Below are positions 1 through 9,362 of a stretch of 64,000 nucleotides of DNA, piece by piece. Location of the stretch: NCBI GenBank assembly GCA_023417785.1, contig JAEZEH010000062.1, positions 62,001-126,000 of the forward strand. The letters are read 5' to 3'. How positions within the stretch are numbered: the first letter of the stretch is position 1; each line of letters starts with the position of its first letter. Position numbers and translations under genes: made by a program. This stretch comes from Bacteroidota bacterium (GTDB lineage Bacteria; Bacteroidota; Bacteroidia; Cytophagales; Cyclobacteriaceae). The notes under the pieces are model-generated. The model saw nothing but the letters and a program-made list of their open reading frames with translations. It ran no database searches and had not been told where the DNA came from.

Positions 1-1214
1 CAGCTCGACGGAAGATAATCGCGATGCAATGAAGTAACGATGATTACAAAACGCTCGAACCACATTCCAATGTTCACGATAATTGAGAGCACGAAAGTTG
101 CCACGATGCTGGTTCTGATTTTCTTGATCCAGAACAGCTGCGGTGAGATTACGTTACATGTCATCATCGACCAATACGCCCAGGCATACGGCCCCTGAAC
201 ACGGTTATAGAAAGCGTAGCTTTCATACTCGACTCCGGAATACCATGAGATGAAAAGCTCCGTGATGTAAGCAATACCTACAATGGAACCCGTTACGATA
301 ATGATGATATTCATCAATTCGATATGGTAAATCGTGATGTAATCCTCAAGTTTAAAGACCACACGTGTAATCAGCAGGAGCGTCAATACCATGGCAAAAC
401 CCGAAAAGATGGCCCCCGCGACAAAGTACGGAGGGAAAATCGTGGTGTGCCATCCGGGAATAACGGAAGTCGCGAAGTCCATCGATACAATGGTGTGAAC
501 CGAAAGAACGAGTGGCGTGGAAAGGCCTGCCAGGATCAGGGCCACCGATTCGTAGCGCATCCATGTTTTCGCGCCGCCCTGCCAGCCGAGGCTCAAACCG
601 TTGTAAATTGTAGCTCTTAGTTTGTTGCCTTGCACAAGTGCCCGGTCGCGGATCGTTGCAAAGTCAGGTATAAGCCCGATGTACCAGAACACCAGCGACA
701 CAGTGAAGTATGTAGAAATCGCGAACACGTCCCACAACAGTGGTGAGTTGAAGTTCACCCAAAGTGATCCGAACGTATTCGGGAGTGGTAATGCCCAATA
801 GAATCCCAACCAAAGACGGCCCATATGAAGACCAGGGAACGAAGCCGCACAAATTACGGCAAAGATCGTCATTGCTTCCGCAGCGCGGTTGATGGACATC
901 CGCCACTTTTGACGGAACAACAGCAGGATCGCGGAGATCAGTGTTCCGGCGTGACCGATACCAACCCACCAGACGAAGTTGGTAATATCCCACGCCCAGC
1001 CTACTGTTTTGTTTAGTCCCCAGACCCCGACGCCTTCCCACAGAAGTACCACCACACAATAGAACCCGAAACCTAACAGAGCGAGTGACACCGCCATCGC
1101 GATCCACCACAGCATAGTAGGCTTGCCCTCTACCTGACGGCTGATATCGTGAGAAACATCCTTCACCGTTTTACTTCCGGTTACAAGCGGATTCCGAACT
1201 GAACTTACCTGCAT
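1..1214 (-). CDS. actC: Alternative complex III subunit ActC (NrfD-like membrane quinol-oxidising subunit), 3' end outside window
   Basis: Reading back from an ATG at 1214, the frame stays open to base 1 (about 404 codons); the C-terminus lies outside the window. The translation opens with MQVSSVRNPLVTGS and then has many hydrophobic spans typical of NrfD/PsrC-like proteins, for example a segment rich in W, I and A right after GKPTMLWW. In alternative complex III, ActC is an integral membrane subunit thought to bind quinol. It follows actB by 40 bases on the same strand, as in known act operons. The downstream partners (actD, actE, actF and an oxidase) would lie beyond the left edge. Identification rests on the NrfD-like composition plus the actA-actB context. 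Confidence 0.93.
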   Translation of the reverse strand, partial: MQVSSVRNPLVTGSKTVKDVSHDISRQVEGKPTMLWWIAMAVSLALLGFGFYCVVVLLWEGVGVWGLNKTVGWAWDITNFVWWVGIGHAGTLISAILLLFRQKWRMSINRAAEAMTIFAVICAASFPGLHMGRLWLGFYWALPLPNTFGSLWVNFNSPLLWDVFAISTYFTVSLVFWYIGLIPDFATIRDRALVQGNKLRATIYNGLSLGWQGGAKTWMRYESVALILAGLSTPLVLSVHTIVSMDFATSVIPGWHTTIFPPYFVAGAIFSGFAMVLTLLLITRVVFKLEDYITIYHIELMNIIIIVTGSIVGIAYITELFISWYSGVEYESYAFYNRVQGPYAWAYWSMMTCNVISPQLFWIKKIRTSIVATFVLSIIVNIGMWFERFVIIVTSLHRDYLPSS

Positions 1215-1254
1215 TGTATCGTTAAATATAATCGTTAATCAGTACTACCTAAAC

Positions 1255-4200
1255 TTATGCGTTTTCCGACCTCTTGTTCCTCACCTTCGCCAGGTAGAAG
1301 ATATTCGGGCGCGTGTTGATTTCTTCCAGTACGGTGTATGCCCGCGGATTGTCAGACTGTTTATCGTTCACGTGCGGCCTTTCTTCGTACAAAGGTCTTA
1401 TCTTAAGAAGCTTCGAAACCTTGCTGTCGGGGTTGTTCATGTCTCCAAAAACAATCGCTCCCGTCGAACACGATGCCTGACATGCCGTTACAACCTCGCC
1501 ATCCTTCAACGGTCTTCTCTCCTTCTTCGCATTAAGCTTACCGGCCTGAATGCGCTGAACACAGAATGAACACTTTTCCATTACACCGCGTGAACGAACG
1601 GTCACGTCAGGATTAAGAACCATCTTGCCGAGATCCGTATTCATCGCCGGATTCACGTCAGCGAACTGTTTGTTATCGTGATACTTGAACCAGTTGAAGC
1701 GACGTACTTTATAAGGGCAGTTATTCGCGCAGTAGCGGGTTCCGATACAGCGGTTATATGTCATCTGATTCACACCTTCCGTGCTGTGCGTTGTTGCAGC
1801 CACCGGACAAACCGTTTCGCAGGGAGCATTATTGCAATGCTGACATAGCATGGGCTGGAACACCACCTCAGGATTCGCTGCTGCGACTTCCAGACCTTTG
1901 CGGTCGTCAGGAGCTGCGTTGCTGCTGTAGTATCGATCGATCCTCAGCCAATGCATATCGCGACGGTTGATCACCTCCTCGCGGCCAACCACGGCTACGT
2001 TATTCTCCACGTGGCACGCCACTATACAAGCTCCACATCCGTTACATGCATTCAGATCGATAGCCATCCCCCAGTGGTGCTGGTTATAATCGTGCCCCTT
2101 CCAGATGTTGAGCTTTTCGGGTTCAACTTTGTTGCTGCCCGCGTCCTTTCCGGTCTTCCGAACATCCGACCAGGTTGGGATCTTTGGAATGAATTTCTCG
2201 CTCTTAAGGAAAGTACCGTCGTTGAAACTCTTCAACGTGGTCTCCTGTATAACAGCCTTCCTGCCCATGTGCGTGTTTTGCGTCTGGGTCTGGGCGAGTT
2301 GATATCTGTCGTTAGTAATTTCAAACTTTACATTGGCAGCGCTATAAGAGAGCGAGCCGTTCACGATGGCCACCAGCGGATATGCATTCTCGCCGATGCC
2401 GTTGGCCACTTTACCGGCCTTCTTGCGGCCATAGCCTAACGGGATGCCTATTGTTCCGGGAGCCTGACCAGGCTGAACCATAACGGGGAGGCTAAGCGAA
2501 ACCTCGCCAACCGTAATCGTGGCTCTTTTGGAAATACTTTCGTCAAAAGAAATCTCTTTCGCATCGGCAGGTGAAACCGTTACATAGTGATCCCATACTA
2601 CTTTGGTGATCGGATCAGGTAACTCCTGAAGTAACGGGTTATTTGCCTGCGAACCGTTCCCTATATTTCCGCTTTCGTAAACAACAACCTCAAAGCCGCC
2701 AGACTTGTAATTTCTTCCGATGGCAGCAGCTTCGGCGGCGACGTCGCCATTAAAAGAAACTGATCCGCCCCCTTGTTCAGGAGCTTCGTACACGCCGTCG
2801 TAAAGGCACTTGTCCCAGAACGCCTGAGCGCCAAGTCCTGTTGCTCCGCCGCCGAAACGCGTTATCCAGTTGTTCTTAACGAACTCAAAGTAATCGGTAT
2901 TTTCTTCACCCGCCCATACCAGGAAGCTCTCCTGAGCGGCACGTGATTTGAAGATCGGGGTTATCGTAGGTTGTGCGAGACTGAAGAAGCCGCGCTTCGG
3001 TTCAGCGTCATTCCATGCTTCGAGGAAATGATGATCAGGTGCCTGATATTGAGCTAGCGTGCCCGTTTCATCCTCCTTATAATTTGTGGATACAGACAAC
3101 GAAACTTTTCCAATTGCTGTCGCAAGTTTGGCACCCATCGGGTGGTCGTAAACCGGATTACAATTAAAGAAAATTATTGCTCCGATACGTCCGGCTTCCG
3201 CGTCATTGATCAGCGTTGCCATCGCCTGATCATCGCCCTGCTTATAGTTAACCGGCACACCGGGGAGAATGGTTGTCCCATAGCTTCCCAGCATATCATT
3301 GATTGCGTTGACAATCACCTGTACGGACCGGTCGTTAGAACCTGCTACTACCAGCGATTTACCACGCGATGTCCAAAGGTCGGCAGCGGCTTCAGCGAGT
3401 TCAGGGAAATCGGCACCGCCACTTACCTGAGCGCGACCAGCTTTTGCTGAAATGAGATTATACAACTGAATGGCTACCGTACCCTCCTGCGAAGGCTTTA
3501 TCTGTGTTCTGTAGTCAGCGTTAGCACCAGTCAGGGTCAAAACAGACTCAAACTGATAATGGCGTGACATCGAAGTCTTCGTTTCGCTGAGCTCACGGCT
3601 CCGCGCATATTGAACGGTCGATTCAATTGGTGCAATCCAGCTGTTAAGGAAATCGGCGGCGATACTCACGATGGTATTCGCCTGGCTGAAATCATAAGAA
3701 GGAATGAAAGCAGAGCCAAAGCTTTGTTCATTGGCTTTCAACATCCCATAACCGGATGATTGATCATACTGCACATGCTGCGTCGAAGGGTACCTGCTTG
3801 TGAAGCGTTCGATGACTGCTTTTGTGCTGGGGCTCAGAACGGAATTGCTGACAATCCGGATCTGGCCACCCTGTCCGCTGATCTGATTGAGTTTAGCGAT
3901 GATTGCGCTGTCAAGATCTTCCCATGCTATTTTTTTCGGACCTTCTTTCGGGCCGCGTAGTCTCGCGTTATCGTAAAGTGACAGAACCGACGCCTCAACT
4001 TGAGCATTGATACCGCCTTTGCTTACGGAAGACAACGCGTTGGGCTCGATCTTTATAGGCCGCCCTTCGCGGGTCTTAACGACGATACTGCAATACTCGC
4101 CACCATTGATGTAAGAGGTCGCGTAATAGTTCGGCAAACTCGGATTAACGTCGAAGGGTTTATTTACATAAGGTATCGCTTTTCTAACCGGGGCTTCGCA

Positions 4201-4380
4201 CGCTGCCAGTGCGGCGGCAGACACACCGAAACCCATCATCTTGAGGAAGTCGCGGCGTGAATGGCCGAGGTCCTCTTCCGGGCCGGGCTGGGCAAATTCG
4301 TTATGAGCGTTCTTTACAAACTCAGGACTGTTTGCCAGCTCTTCAATACCTTTCCAGTATATCTTTTTAGATTCTTCCAT
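1255..4380 (-). CDS. actB: Alternative complex III subunit ActB (molybdopterin-oxidoreductase-like and Fe-S domains)
   Basis: A 1041-residue protein. A twin-arginine signal (SRRDFLKMMG, residues 41-50) is followed by a hydrophobic stretch ending AALAAC, so export through Tat and possibly lipid attachment at the Cys are expected. Residues from about 80 to 720 resemble the molybdopterin oxidoreductase fold; in characterised ActB this part lacks the cofactor. From about residue 775 there is a ferredoxin-like region with clustered cysteines (CNGCGACIVAC, CQHCNNAPCETVC, CIGTRYCANNC and CSFCVQR), consistent with several Fe-S clusters. It lies between actA and actC and would pass electrons inside the periplasmic part of the quinol:cytochrome c oxidoreductase. 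Confidence 0.96.
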   Translation of the reverse strand: MEESKKIYWKGIEELANSPEFVKNAHNEFAQPGPEEDLGHSRRDFLKMMGFGVSAAALAACEAPVRKAIPYVNKPFDVNPSLPNYYATSYINGGEYCSIVVKTREGRPIKIEPNALSSVSKGGINAQVEASVLSLYDNARLRGPKEGPKKIAWEDLDSAIIAKLNQISGQGGQIRIVSNSVLSPSTKAVIERFTSRYPSTQHVQYDQSSGYGMLKANEQSFGSAFIPSYDFSQANTIVSIAADFLNSWIAPIESTVQYARSRELSETKTSMSRHYQFESVLTLTGANADYRTQIKPSQEGTVAIQLYNLISAKAGRAQVSGGADFPELAEAAADLWTSRGKSLVVAGSNDRSVQVIVNAINDMLGSYGTTILPGVPVNYKQGDDQAMATLINDAEAGRIGAIIFFNCNPVYDHPMGAKLATAIGKVSLSVSTNYKEDETGTLAQYQAPDHHFLEAWNDAEPKRGFFSLAQPTITPIFKSRAAQESFLVWAGEENTDYFEFVKNNWITRFGGGATGLGAQAFWDKCLYDGVYEAPEQGGGSVSFNGDVAAEAAAIGRNYKSGGFEVVVYESGNIGNGSQANNPLLQELPDPITKVVWDHYVTVSPADAKEISFDESISKRATITVGEVSLSLPVMVQPGQAPGTIGIPLGYGRKKAGKVANGIGENAYPLVAIVNGSLSYSAANVKFEITNDRYQLAQTQTQNTHMGRKAVIQETTLKSFNDGTFLKSEKFIPKIPTWSDVRKTGKDAGSNKVEPEKLNIWKGHDYNQHHWGMAIDLNACNGCGACIVACHVENNVAVVGREEVINRRDMHWLRIDRYYSSNAAPDDRKGLEVAAANPEVVFQPMLCQHCNNAPCETVCPVAATTHSTEGVNQMTYNRCIGTRYCANNCPYKVRRFNWFKYHDNKQFADVNPAMNTDLGKMVLNPDVTVRSRGVMEKCSFCVQRIQAGKLNAKKERRPLKDGEVVTACQASCSTGAIVFGDMNNPDSKVSKLLKIRPLYEERPHVNDKQSDNPRAYTVLEEINTRPNIFYLAKVRNKRSENA

Positions 4381-4422
4381 AAATCGTTTATCGCGACTCG
4401 TTGATCGAAATTATTTCCAAGA

Positions 4423-5670
4423 TTAATAGTGACACTTTGAGCATTCAAGCCCGCCAATGTCCTCAACTTTCATAGGACCTTTGCCTGACTTCTGGTGTAG
4501 CTCAACAAGGTTGTCATAATACTGATTGCCTTTGGTGCTTACATCGGTCTTGCGATGGCAATCGATACACCAGCCCATGGTTAGCAGGGAATGCTGGCGG
4601 ACTACGTCCATTGTCTCAACCGGCCCGTGACAAGTCTGACATTCCTGACCGCCCACATTAACGTGTTGGGCATGGTTGAAATAGGCGAGATCCGGGAGAT
4701 TGTGGATCCGTACCCACTGAATCGGAGTATTGGTTTCGTAGGCTTTAACTATTTTGGCTATCTCGCCGCTTCCGGTGAGTGAACCTTCTCTGATCTGATT
4801 GTGACAGTTCCAGCAAACATTCACCGATGGAATTTCGGCGCTCTTGCCTTTCATTACACCGGTATGACAATACTTACAGTCGATCTCATACTCTCCGGCG
4901 TGGATCTTATGAGAAAACGCAATGGGCTGTTTTGGTGCATACCCTTTCTGAACGCCTATAGAGAACAGCGCGCCGATCACTGCTTTAAACACAAGGGCGG
5001 TAACCAGGAATACGACAATAAAAATGAAACCTTTGCTTTTGAAGATTGAAGTAGTAGATATCGGTGAATGGACCATTTCGCGATCTTCGTCGGAAAGTTC
5101 TTTCTGGTCGAGAAATCTTTTGAGGGCTGAAACGAGGAAAAAGAGAATTACTAACAACAACGCCAGGATGATGGCCATCCCGACAAGAATAATAGTTATG
5201 TACTGATCAGATACTCCACCACCGGTGCCACCTGCAGCATCGGCGCCAGGCCCACCTGTACCGGGGGGAGGCGCATCGGGTTTTTCTGCCTCTGCTTTTA
5301 CATATGCCAAAATGTTCAGAACATCCTGTTCCTTAAAGCTGGAAAAGGCCGTCATCTGCATTTTGTTGTACTCATTGTACAGATTGACCGCGTAATCATC
5401 GCCACTGGCAATCACCGCCGAGGAATTTCTTACAAATCGCACGACCCAGTCGATGGACGGAGCGCGGTCTTCAATCCCGGCCAAAGCTGGCCCAACCAGC
5501 TTCTGCTTTACACGGTGACATGCCTTACAGTTCGCATCAAACAAGGCCTCGCCAGCGCTAATTGCTTCTGGTTCTGTAGGAATTTCCTGAGAATAAGAGG
5601 TGAATGAGAATGCGAAAACGAAGACAAAAAGAAGAAACTTGCTGATTGTGGAGATGGAGTTCTTGGTCAT
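4423..5670 (-). CDS. actA: Alternative complex III subunit ActA, multiheme cytochrome c with an N-terminal monoheme domain
   Basis: The ATG at 5670 is chosen because it gives a clear signal peptide (MTKNSIST, then a hydrophobic core, then SYSQ) and because a good promoter sits at 5706-5736. The frame is open to 5727, but that start would lie inside the promoter. Six haem motifs are visible: CKACH near residue 48, then CKYCH, CWNCH, CQTCH, CIDCH and CSKCH in the C-terminal half. Two membrane spans (about 154-180 and 214-236) separate the N-terminal monohaem domain from the pentahaem part. The Gly/Ala/Pro-rich linker after residue 125 looks like a domain joint. ActA carries electrons out of complex III towards an oxidase or a soluble cytochrome. 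First gene of the act operon, 42 bases ahead of actB. Confidence 0.93.
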   Translation of the reverse strand: MTKNSISTISKFLLFVFVFAFSFTSYSQEIPTEPEAISAGEALFDANCKACHRVKQKLVGPALAGIEDRAPSIDWVVRFVRNSSAVIASGDDYAVNLYNEYNKMQMTAFSSFKEQDVLNILAYVKAEAEKPDAPPPGTGGPGADAAGGTGGGVSDQYITIILVGMAIILALLLVILFFLVSALKRFLDQKELSDEDREMVHSPISTTSIFKSKGFIFIVVFLVTALVFKAVIGALFSIGVQKGYAPKQPIAFSHKIHAGEYEIDCKYCHTGVMKGKSAEIPSVNVCWNCHNQIREGSLTGSGEIAKIVKAYETNTPIQWVRIHNLPDLAYFNHAQHVNVGGQECQTCHGPVETMDVVRQHSLLTMGWCIDCHRKTDVSTKGNQYYDNLVELHQKSGKGPMKVEDIGGLECSKCHY

Positions 5671-5705
5671 GTTGGGTTTAATGTCCGTTTTCAAAACAAG
5701 CAGCG

Positions 5706-5736
5706 CAAATCTACTATCGGAACGCATTATTTCAAA
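5706..5736 (-). promoter_or_regulatory. Bacteroidota-type promoter of the act operon
   Basis: On the minus strand TTTG (5736-5733) is followed by a 19-base spacer and TAGATTTG (5713-5706), matching the -33 TTTG and -7 TAnnTTTG pattern of Bacteroidota. Transcription would start near 5700, about 30 bases ahead of the chosen actA ATG at 5670. A second -7-like match (TAAATTTG, 5740-5733) overlaps the -33 element but has no -33 element of its own. Confidence 0.6.
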
Positions 5737-6002
5737 TTTATTTAAGTCGTAACACTATAAATCCTATTCGATTTTGCACATTCTGCAAAAAGAGCCGAAA
5801 GGTAAAAAATGGAACTTAAGTCGATGATAAAAATCAGTAATTTAGAATCATTTTAGATAATTATCCCTCCGTACAAAACGCCGGTCATTGACTCTTTATA
5901 TATATGTTATTTTTGTTAGCAGAGTCTTCGCTTGCCCACTTGCTATAATTTTGTTGAACGATGCTGATAATCAAGCAGTCATCAATACCCACCCGGGACG
6001 GG
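5737..6002. other. Intergenic region without a recognisable gene
   Basis: AT-rich stretch between the act promoter and the 3' end of the DUF2400 gene. I see no open frame of note, no tRNA-like structure and no clear terminator. A plus-strand TAATTTTG at 5946-5953 resembles a -7 element, but it has no -33 element at normal spacing and no gene to serve. Confidence 0.5.
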
Positions 6003-6830
6003 TCAGGGCATCTTGAACCTACGGGCTAGCCGTCGCAAACCAGGTACGCCTGCGAACTCGTTTACGCCCACGCCAAAAAGCGCAAAGTCATATTTCACCG
6101 GGTCGGCCGGGTCGAACTGTTTCAGGGCCTGTGTTAATTCGAGCGCTGTAAACCAATCACTTTGCTTCCGACGGATAAGTCCGAGCTTTCGCGAAATCCT
6201 GTCGACGTGAAGATCAAACGGACAAATCAGTTGATCCGGACGGATACTTTTCCAAAGCCCAAAGTCCACTCCCTGCTTATCGTCTCTGACCATCCATCGG
6301 AGGTACATATTCAATCGCTTGCAGGTCGACTTACGTTCCGGCGTGGAAATGTGCTTCCGGGTCCTTTCGGGGAATTCGGGCAAACTAAAAAAAAGGTTAT
6401 GAAAGTTTATCAGCGCAGGACCAACATGCGCATCGGAAGGCGCCACGGGAAAAGCGTCGGCCAGCGACACGTGGGTTTTATAGAACCAGTTGAAAAACCT
6501 GATAAAGTAAAGCGTATCCGTAGCATTGAATGTCCGGTGCCTGAATAAAAGAAGCCGTTCCAGGTCCCTTTCCGAATGCCCTAATACAAATCTGTGCGGA
6601 TCGTTGTCCATCAGTTCAAGCAACTGCCGGCACTTACGGATGATGGTGGGTCGCTGGCCCCACGCGAAAATGGCTGCGAAAAACCCGGCAATTTCAATAT
6701 CCTGAGGCTTCGAAAACCCATGCGGAATACTTATCGGATCATTCCCGATGAAGTCCGGCGTGTTATACTGCAGTACTTTTGAATCCAGGAAATCCCGCAA
6801 GACATCCTTTCCCATTTTCCGTGATCCCAT
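6003..6830 (-). CDS. TIGR02757/DUF2400 family protein
   Basis: A 275-residue soluble protein matching the DUF2400/TIGR02757 family: ISIPHGFSKPQDIEIAGF near the N-terminus, then an FAWGQRPTII stretch, and FDLHVDRISRKLGL with GVNEF toward the end. The family is widespread in Bacteroidota; its function is unknown to me. An all-helical fold similar to HhH-type DNA glycosylases has been suggested for some members, but I treat that as uncertain. ATG at 6830 is used; a second ATG five codons later is equally possible. It is transcribed away from the serine hydrolase at 6894, so the 60-base gap probably holds both promoters. Confidence 0.85.
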   Translation of the reverse strand: MGSRKMGKDVLRDFLDSKVLQYNTPDFIGNDPISIPHGFSKPQDIEIAGFFAAIFAWGQRPTIIRKCRQLLELMDNDPHRFVLGHSERDLERLLLFRHRTFNATDTLYFIRFFNWFYKTHVSLADAFPVAPSDAHVGPALINFHNLFFSLPEFPERTRKHISTPERKSTCKRLNMYLRWMVRDDKQGVDFGLWKSIRPDQLICPFDLHVDRISRKLGLIRRKQSDWFTALELTQALKQFDPADPVKYDFALFGVGVNEFAGVPGLRRLARRFKMP

Positions 6831-6893
6831 AGGTACAACTTACACCAACTCGCCCGAATGCCTCGTTTCGGGTTGTAAATATTTCTAATTTGT

Positions 6894-8312
6894 ATGCCTC
6901 ATCCTATGAAAAGAATACTCCGTACGCTTCTGATTCTCACATCTGCCGTGGCCGTCATTATGCTGGGCTATGTGCTGTTGTTCTTCCCTCCCGTCATGGC
7001 CGGGATGGACGCCAAGATAATGTGTTCCTGTGTTTTCCTGACAGGCCGGACGCCGGAAAGCGTTATGGAAAAGGAGCTGCAGGTATTCCCGGGTTTAACT
7101 TCGGCAGGGTTTGATGTCAATTACCAGGATTCAACGGTCGCGGCGACGGTACTTTGGAAAACGAGCAAAGCAATTTACCGCAAAGGATTCGGGTGCACAC
7201 TCCTCGCCGAACAAACGGAAACGGAAGTTCGCAGCCAGAGGATGATCAGGCCTGTCCATCAAAAGAAGGCAGATTCCATACCCTGGCCTTCCGGCGATCT
7301 GGTATCGGGAAACCTACTCCCGCGAATAGACCATGCGTTGCTGGAACAACATATCGACAACGCATTCGGGTCTCCGGATCCGGAAAAACCGTTGAACACG
7401 CACGCGGTGCTGGTTCTTTATGACGGCAACCTGGTGGCTGAGAGGTACGCCGAAGGTTTCGACCACCACACGCCAATGATGGGCTGGTCGATGACCAAAA
7501 GCATTATCAACGCGCTCGTGGGCATTCTGGTCAAAGAAGGAAAACTTGAATTACATAAGCCGGCACCGGTTGCCGAGTGGGCAAATGACGAGCGTAATGG
7601 GATTACACTCAACCATTTGCTTCAGGCCAGCAGTGGCCTCGAATGGCAGGAAAGCTACTTTGTACCAACGTCGGACTTCCACAAGATGTTTACAAGGAGC
7701 GATGACAAGGGCGGGTACGCTGCCTCCCGAAAACTGGAATACGAACCGGGTATTTATTTCGAATACTCGAGTGGCACAACAAACATTCTGTCGCGGATGA
7801 TTCGCCAGGTTACAGGTGACTCCGCATATCATCGTTTTCCATATGAAAAACTTTTCCACCGGATTGGTATGCTGAATACTACTCTTGAGCCGGATGCCTC
7901 GGGTACGTTCGTTGGTTCATCTTATGGATTTGCGTCGGCGCGCGACTGGGCCCGGTTCGGACTTTTATATCTGAATGACGGTGTCTGGGAAGGTGAACGT
8001 ATTCTGCCTGAGGGCTGGGTGTCCTATTCAACTACACCGGCCCCGGCCGCACCACTTCAGGAGTATGGCGCTCATATCTGGTTAAACGCGGGCAAGAAGG
8101 ACGACGCTAATTCAGTAAAATATCCGGGACTTCCGAAGGATGCCTTCGTCTTTGATGGTTTTGAAGAAAACTCCGTAACCATTATTCCTTCGCGAAAGGC
8201 GGTAATCGTACGCCTGGGAGTTACTCACCACGGAAACTTCGACCACGCGGGGTTGGTGCAAGGTGTATTGTCGGCGTTACCTATTTCCGATAGTGTCGCG
8301 TTATCCAAATAG
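6894..8312 (+). CDS. Serine hydrolase, class C beta-lactamase-like family
   Basis: A 472-residue protein with an N-terminal hydrophobic segment (MKRILRTLLIL onward; an ATG at 6906 is the alternative start) that acts as signal or anchor. The catalytic domain starts near residue 150. It shows the SxxK box as SMTK near residue 200, a YSS(G/N)-type second motif (YSSGT) near residue 300 and an HHG third motif near the end (VTHHGNFDH). These are the three active-site elements of the beta-lactamase/transpeptidase-like family PF00144. The substrate cannot be read from sequence; relatives are esterases, D-amino-acid peptidases or cell-wall enzymes, so antibiotic hydrolysis should not be assumed. It is a monocistronic gene. 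Confidence 0.88.
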   Translation: MPHPMKRILRTLLILTSAVAVIMLGYVLLFFPPVMAGMDAKIMCSCVFLTGRTPESVMEKELQVFPGLTSAGFDVNYQDSTVAATVLWKTSKAIYRKGFGCTLLAEQTETEVRSQRMIRPVHQKKADSIPWPSGDLVSGNLLPRIDHALLEQHIDNAFGSPDPEKPLNTHAVLVLYDGNLVAERYAEGFDHHTPMMGWSMTKSIINALVGILVKEGKLELHKPAPVAEWANDERNGITLNHLLQASSGLEWQESYFVPTSDFHKMFTRSDDKGGYAASRKLEYEPGIYFEYSSGTTNILSRMIRQVTGDSAYHRFPYEKLFHRIGMLNTTLEPDASGTFVGSSYGFASARDWARFGLLYLNDGVWEGERILPEGWVSYSTTPAPAAPLQEYGAHIWLNAGKKDDANSVKYPGLPKDAFVFDGFEENSVTIIPSRKAVIVRLGVTHHGNFDHAGLVQGVLSALPISDSVALSK

Positions 8313-8317
8313 CGCAA

Positions 8318-9313
8318 TCATACCCGATCAGCTTCGTACTCAATTCCGCAGATTTTCCGGATCGCGTCGAGTGTCTCCATCAATTCGAGAGTATCCTGGT
8401 GAGTCATCACAGGACTTTCTGTTACGCCGTGCAGCAGGCAGTCAGTTACGTGCTGGGCTTCGAATTGATATCCGAATCCATCTTCGCGGTAAACGTCCTG
8501 TTCCTCGGGTTTTCCGTCCTTACCAGTAATCAGAAAAATGGTGGAAGACGGATTGTGAAACCGGTTCCGTATTTCAATCCGCCCCAATGTTCCTGCGATC
8601 ACCGCACGAACCGGAGTGTCTACGGCAAACGTGCTGGTCAGTGATGAAATTACATTGCCCGGGTGGACCAGGCTCATACATATTTGTTCATCCACGCCAG
8701 TGGGATAAGCAGTGACGGAAGCTGCAATGCCCGTGGGTTTACCAAAAAGTGATTGGGCGAAGAAAACGGGATAGATGCCGATATCAAGCAACGCGCCACC
8801 TCCCAGCAACGGATCGTATAGGCGCTGAGGTGCCGGTTCCGGAGCCTTGAACCCAAAGTCAGCCTGGAACCAGCGTACCTCCCCAATCACGCCTCCGTCA
8901 AGAAGTTCTATGATCTTCTTGTATTGGGGAAGGAATTTGCTCCAGAAGGCCTCCATAAGAAAAATATTATTCTCCCGCGCATACGAAATCATTTCCGAAG
9001 CCTGACGTGAATTAAGGGCAAAGGCCTTTTCACATAGTACTGCTTTTCTGAATTTCAGGCAGAGCATCACATGTTGATAATGAAAACCATGTGGTGTGGC
9101 GACGTAGATCACATCAACCGAAGACTTCGCCAGGCTTTCGTAATCCGTATAAATCTGGGCGGCGCCGAACTGTTCTGCAAAGTCCTTTGCTCGTTGTTCA
9201 TCCCGCGATGCCACGGCAACGAGTTCCGCTTCCTTCACCGTTCGGAGGTCGGCGGCAAACTTTTTAGCAATGTTTCCACATCCCAGAATCCCCCAGCGGA
9301 TTTTTTCAGCCAT
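8318..9313 (-). CDS. Gfo/Idh/MocA family NAD(P)-dependent oxidoreductase
   Basis: ATG at 9313 gives MAEKIRWGILGCGNIAKK, a Rossmann GxGxxA/G nucleotide site right at the N-terminus as the family requires. The frame is open about 100 codons further upstream, but that part overlaps the opposite gene at 9363 and looks non-coding. About 331 residues. The central EKAFALN corresponds to the usual EKP motif, with Ala in place of Pro. GGGALLDIGIYP is the typical start of the C-terminal substrate domain. Closest to the dehydrogenases of the trans-1,2-dihydrobenzene-diol/glucose-fructose oxidoreductase type; the sugar or polyol substrate is unknown. The 3' end is 5 bases from the end of the convergent serine hydrolase. 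Confidence 0.88.
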   Translation of the reverse strand: MAEKIRWGILGCGNIAKKFAADLRTVKEAELVAVASRDEQRAKDFAEQFGAAQIYTDYESLAKSSVDVIYVATPHGFHYQHVMLCLKFRKAVLCEKAFALNSRQASEMISYARENNIFLMEAFWSKFLPQYKKIIELLDGGVIGEVRWFQADFGFKAPEPAPQRLYDPLLGGGALLDIGIYPVFFAQSLFGKPTGIAASVTAYPTGVDEQICMSLVHPGNVISSLTSTFAVDTPVRAVIAGTLGRIEIRNRFHNPSSTIFLITGKDGKPEEQDVYREDGFGYQFEAQHVTDCLLHGVTESPVMTHQDTLELMETLDAIRKICGIEYEADRV

Positions 9314-9362
9314 AAAAATATTCTTTTGTCTTAATGTTGGTAAAATAAGCATATTTGAAAGT

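Noticed and set aside
664..1110. 148-codon minus-strand frame inside actC
   Set aside because: It is a shifted frame of actC; the real actC frame runs through the whole region.
5671..5727. Earlier start for actA at 5727
   Set aside because: It lies inside the predicted promoter and would hide the signal peptide.
5946..5953. Plus-strand TAATTTTG as a promoter
   Set aside because: No -33 element at normal spacing and no gene downstream on that strand.
6894..8312. Antibiotic-resistance beta-lactamase
   Set aside because: The motifs fit the wide class-C-like serine hydrolase family, many of which are esterases or peptidases; nothing specific to beta-lactam hydrolysis is visible.
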